64,000 bases of DNA from Pleurodeles waltl (taxonomy: Eukaryota > Chordata > Amphibia > Caudata > Salamandridae): NCBI RefSeq assembly GCF_031143425.1, contig NW_027150016.1, positions 62,001-126,000 on the forward strand, written 5' to 3'. Of the stretch, positions 60,695 through 64,000 are shown piece after piece. The notes under the pieces were generated by a model. The model made no database searches. It had not been told where the DNA came from and worked only from the letters and a program-made list of their open reading frames with translations. The first letter of the stretch is position 1; each line of letters opens with the position of its first letter. The position numbers and the translations under genes are program-made.

Positions 60695-61401
60695 CTAAGT
60701 CCCATCTCATTACGAGATGGGACTTAGAAAAATATTCAACTTTTGTCTAAGTTGACATGTGTTCCGCTTCCCATGTCAGAATGGGACATTTCGACTTATT
60801 GGATGGAAAGATAAACTTTTTTGATCCAAATAGTGAAAAAGTGAAAATTCATAGTTTTTGTCAAAAATGTGACAAAGTCCCATTCTGAGTAGGGATTTGA
60901 AAAAATTTCACATTTTTCATCCAAAAGGTGAAAAAAATCCAAATTTCATCTTTTTAGTCCCAAAAGTGAAAAAACACATTTCAATATTTTTCTTCAAAAA
61001 AGTGACAAAGTCCCATTCTGAGTGGACACTTAGAAAAAAATTCAACTTTTTTCATCCAAAAAGTGAAAAAATCCAAATTTCATCTTTTTTAGTCCCAAAA
61101 GTGAAAAAATCAAATTGCAATTTTTTTCTTCAAAAAAGTGACAAAGTCCCATTCTGAGTGGGCACTTAATTTTTTTTTCGACTTTTTCATCCAAAAAGTG
61201 AAAAAATCCAAATTCAATACATTTCTTCAAAAAAGTCGCAAAGTCCAACTCTGAATGGGGACTTAGAAAAAATTTCAACATTTATCGTCCAGAAAGTGAA
61301 AGCATCCAAATTTAATTTTCTTCTGCAAAGAAGCGATAAACTCCCATTCTGACAAGGGACTTGGAAGCTCTTTTGACTTTTTACAAAAGTTGAATTTTTT
61401 T

Positions 61402-62109
61402 CTAAGTCCCATCTCATTATGAGATGGGACTTAGAAAAATATTCAACTTTTGTCTAAGTTGACATGTGTTCCGCTTCCCATGTCAGCATGGGACATTTCG
61501 ACTTATTGGATGGAAAGATAAACTTTTTTGATCCAAATAGTGAAAAAGTGAAAATTCATAGTTTTTGTCAAAAATGTGACAAAGTCCCATTCTGAGTATT
61601 GATTTGAAAAATTGTCACATTTTTCATCTAAAAGGTGAAAAAAATCCAAATTTCATCTTTTTAGTCCCAAAAGTGAAAAAACAAATTTCAATATTTTTCT
61701 TCAAAAAAGTGACAAAGTCCCATTCTGAGTGGACACTTAGAAAAAAAATCTACTTTTTTCATCCAAAAAGTGAAAAAATCCAAATTTCATCTTTTTTTCG
61801 TCCCAAAAGTAAAAAAATCAAATTTTATTTTTTTTCTTCAAAAAAGTGACAAAGTCCCATTCTGAGTGGGCACTTAGAAAAAATTTCTACTTTTTCATCC
61901 AAAAAGTGAAAAAATCCAAATTGAATACATTTCTTCAAAAAAGTCGCAAAGTCCCACTCTGAATGGGGACTTAGAAAAAATTTCAACATTTATCATCCAA
62001 AAAGGGAAAGCATCCAAATTTAATTTTCTTCTGCAAAGAAATGATAAACTCCCATTCTGACAAGGGCCTTAGAAGTTCTTTTGACTTTTTACAAAAGTTG
62101 AATTGTTTT
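61402..62109. repeat. Y/Z chimeric B unit
   Basis: The first part has subtype Y marks (gagtattgatttg, gagtggacactt, cgtccc). From about 61,805 it has subtype Z marks (aaaagtaaaaaaatc and a T-rich aaattttatttt). The same combination is in the unit at 43304, so the exchange predates the 18.1-kb duplication. Confidence 0.8.
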
Positions 62110-64000
62110 CTAAGTCCCATCTCATTATGAGATGGGACTTAGAAAAATATTCAACTTTTGTCTAAGTTGACATGTGTTCCGCTTCCCATGTCAGAATGGG
62201 ACATTTCGACTTATTGGATGGAAAGATAAACTTTTTTGATCCAAATAGTGAAAAAGTGAAAATTCATAGTTTTTGTCAAAAATGTGACAAAGTCCCATTC
62301 TGAGTAGGGATTTGAAAAAATTTCACATTTTTCATCCAAAAGGTGAAAAAAATCCAAATTTCATCTTTTTAGTCCCAAAAGTGAAAAAACAAATTTCAAT
62401 ATATTTCTTCAAAAAAGTGACAAAGTCCCATTCTGAGTGGGCACTTAGAAAAAATTTCAATTTTTTTTCATCCAAAAAGTGAAAAAATCCAAATTTCATC
62501 TTTTTTAGTCCCAAAATTGAAAAAATAAAATTTCAATTTTTTTCTTCAAAAAAGTGACAAAGTCCCATTCTGAGTGGGCACTTAGAAAAAAATTCTACTT
62601 TTTCATCCAAAAAGTGAAAAAATCCAAATTGAATACATTTCTTCAAAAAAGTCGCAAAGTCCCACTCTGAATGGGGACTTAGAAAAAATTTCAACATTTA
62701 TCGTCCAAAAAGGGAAAGCATCCAAATTTAATTTTCTTCTGCAAAGAAGCGATAAACTCCCATTCTGACAAGGGACTTGGAAGCTCTTTTAACTTTTTAC
62801 AAAAGTTGAATTTTTTTCTAAGTCCCATCTCATTATGAGATGGGACTTAGAAAAATATTCAACTTTTGTCTAAGTTGACATGTGTTCCGCTTCCCATGTC
62901 AGAATGGGACATTTCGACTTATTGGATGGAAAGATAAACTTTTTTGATCCAAATAGTGAAAAAGTGAAAATTCATAGTTTTTGTCAAAAATGGGACAAAG
63001 TCCCATTCTGAGTATTGATTTGAAAATTTTTCAAATTTTTCATCTAAAAGGTGAAAAAATCCAAATTTCATCTTTTTAGTCCCAAAAGTGAAAAAACAAA
63101 TTTCAATATTTTTCTTCAAAAAAGTGACAAAGTCCCATTCTGAGTGGACACTTAGAAAAAAAATCTACTTTTTTCATCCAAAAAGTGAAAAAATCCAAAT
63201 TTCATCTTTTTTCGTCCCAAAAGTGAAAAAATCAAATTTCAATTTTTTTCTTCAAAAAAGTGACAAAGTCCCATTCTGAGTGGGCACTTAGAAAAAATTT
63301 CAACTTTTTTCATCCAAAAAGTGAAAAAATCCAAATTGAATACATTTCTTCAAAAAAGTCGCAAAGTCCCACTCTGAATGGGGACTTAGAAAAAATTTCA
63401 ACATTTATCATCCAAAAAGGGAAAGCATCCAAATTTAATTTTCTTCTGCAAAGAAGTGATAAACTCCCATTCTGACAAGGGCCTTAGAAGTTCTTTTGAC
63501 TTTTTACAAAAGTTGAATTTTTTTCTAAGTCCCATCTCATTATGAGATGGGACTTAGAAAAATATTCAACTTTTGTCTAAGTTGACATGTGTTCCGCTTC
63601 CCATGTCAGAATGGGACATTTCGACTTATTGGATGGAAAGATAAACTTTTTTGATCCAAATAGTGAAAAAGTGAATATTCATAGTTTTTGTCAAAAATGT
63701 GACAAAGTCCCATTCTGAGTATTGATTTGAAAAAATTTCACATTTTTCATCCAAAAGGTGAAAAAAATCCAAATTTCATCTTTTTAGTCCCAAAAGTGAA
63801 AAAACAAATTTCAATATTTTTCTTCAAAAAAGTGACAAAGTCCCATTCTGAGTGGGCACTTAGAAAAAATTTCAACTTTTTTCATCCAAAAAGTGAAAAA
63901 ATCAAAATTTCAATTTTTTAGTCCCAAAATTGAAAAAATCAAATTTCTATTTTTTTCTTCAAAAAAGTGACAAAGTCCCATTCTGAGTGGGCACTTAGAA
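61402..64000. repeat. 18.1-kb-distant duplicate, right copy
   Basis: Pairs with 43304-45901 at a shift of 18,098-18,099. The last, incomplete unit starts at hairpin 63525 and ends at gcacttagaa, inside a module. Its c core has gagtattgatttg, where 45426 has gagtagggatttg, so the copies differ there. Confidence 0.86.

Larger units (their letters stand above)
50094..63999. repeat. Right domain: 707-bp units only
   Basis: Hairpins are at 50094, 50800, 51507, 52214, 52922, 53629, 54336, 55041, 55748, 56454, 57162, 57868, 58575, 59281, 59989, 60695, 61402, 62110, 62818 and 63525. All spacings are 705-708 bp, with no A, C, D or E unit. By sequence subtype the order is X Y U V W X Y Z U V W X Y Z U X Y V T, then a partial unit. 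The domain is regular in length but uses at least seven subtypes. Confidence 0.9.
1..64000. repeat. AT-rich satellite array with higher-order structure, filling the window
   Basis: Every line of the window can be aligned to the same family of modules. The hairpin core recurs 94 times, with spacings of about 571, 707, 842, 938 or 668 bp. No stretch over 300 bases falls outside the repeat, and both window ends lie inside a unit, so the array continues on both sides. Composition is dominated by A-tracts and T-tracts of 4-8 bases, separated by short G+C-bearing cores (AAGTCCCATTCTGAGTGGG). Arrays like this are typical of eukaryotic heterochromatin; a centromeric role is possible but not shown. 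Strand is arbitrary because no transcription signal was recognised. Confidence 0.97.

Noticed and set aside
1..64000. CRISPR array
   Set aside because: Direct repeats and palindromic cores occur, but the intervals are themselves repeats, not unique spacers. Spacing is 65-136 bp and no cas-like gene is present.
1..64000. Telomeric repeat, rDNA, tRNA genes or retroelement insertions
   Set aside because: No TTAGGG/TTTAGGG-like runs, no rRNA- or tRNA-like segment, and no interruption of the unit order that an inserted element would cause.

Overview
The whole 64-kb window is one uninterrupted tandem-repeat (satellite) array. I found no protein-coding gene, RNA gene, transposon, CRISPR array or unique-sequence island. 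Arrays of this size, with higher-order structure and AT-rich bases (roughly 30% G+C by eye), are known from eukaryotic heterochromatin such as centromeres, pericentromeres and knobs. The host is therefore almost certainly a eukaryote. I cannot name the species, and nothing in the sequence shows centromere function.

Basic unit. One hairpin per unit serves as a phase marker: 15-bp arms (ctaagtcccatctca / tgagatgggacttag) around a TTA loop, extending to 34-bp arms with one mismatch. I located 94 hairpins at starts 207, 914, 1601 ... 63525. The 93 complete hairpin-to-hairpin units fall into five length classes: A about 571 bp, B about 707, C about 842, D about 938 and E 668. All are built from one set of diverged modules (c 133 bp, c' 135-136, d 97, e 98, f 65, a 69, b 109). 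Each module begins at the same TCCCAT-type core, which is itself a degenerate form of the hairpin. A = c-d-e-f-a-b. B adds one c', C adds two, E adds one d, and D adds c', d and an e/c' fusion.

Layout by hairpin start. 207-9966: mostly B units with irregular lengths and private indels. 9966-14039: A B A D A B. 14039-21935 and 21935-29834: two almost identical 12-unit blocks of 7,896 and 7,899 bp (A B B A C B A B E A B A). 29263-34836: two copies of a 2,787-bp four-unit block (A B A D). 34836-38670: A B A B B A, a relative of 12757-16596. 38670-42366: two copies of a 1,848-bp three-unit block (B A A). 42366-43304: a chimeric D unit. 43304-50094: mostly B with two A units. 50094-64000: only B units, including two copies of a 4,240-bp six-unit block.

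How it fits together. The array reads as repeated rounds of unequal exchange at three scales: modules of about 97/135 bp, units of 571-938 bp, and multi-unit blocks of 1.8-22 kb. Long-range relatives (shifts of about 22.07 kb and 18.10 kb) and at least three chimeric units record these events. Features most worth functional testing are the conserved hairpin plus adjacent b-module hub present in every unit, the shared inverted repeat at every module start, and recurrent replacement of A-tracts by T-tracts at one site. Many short open frames (60-118 codons) exist on both strands, but they are by-products of the repeat and are not annotated as genes.
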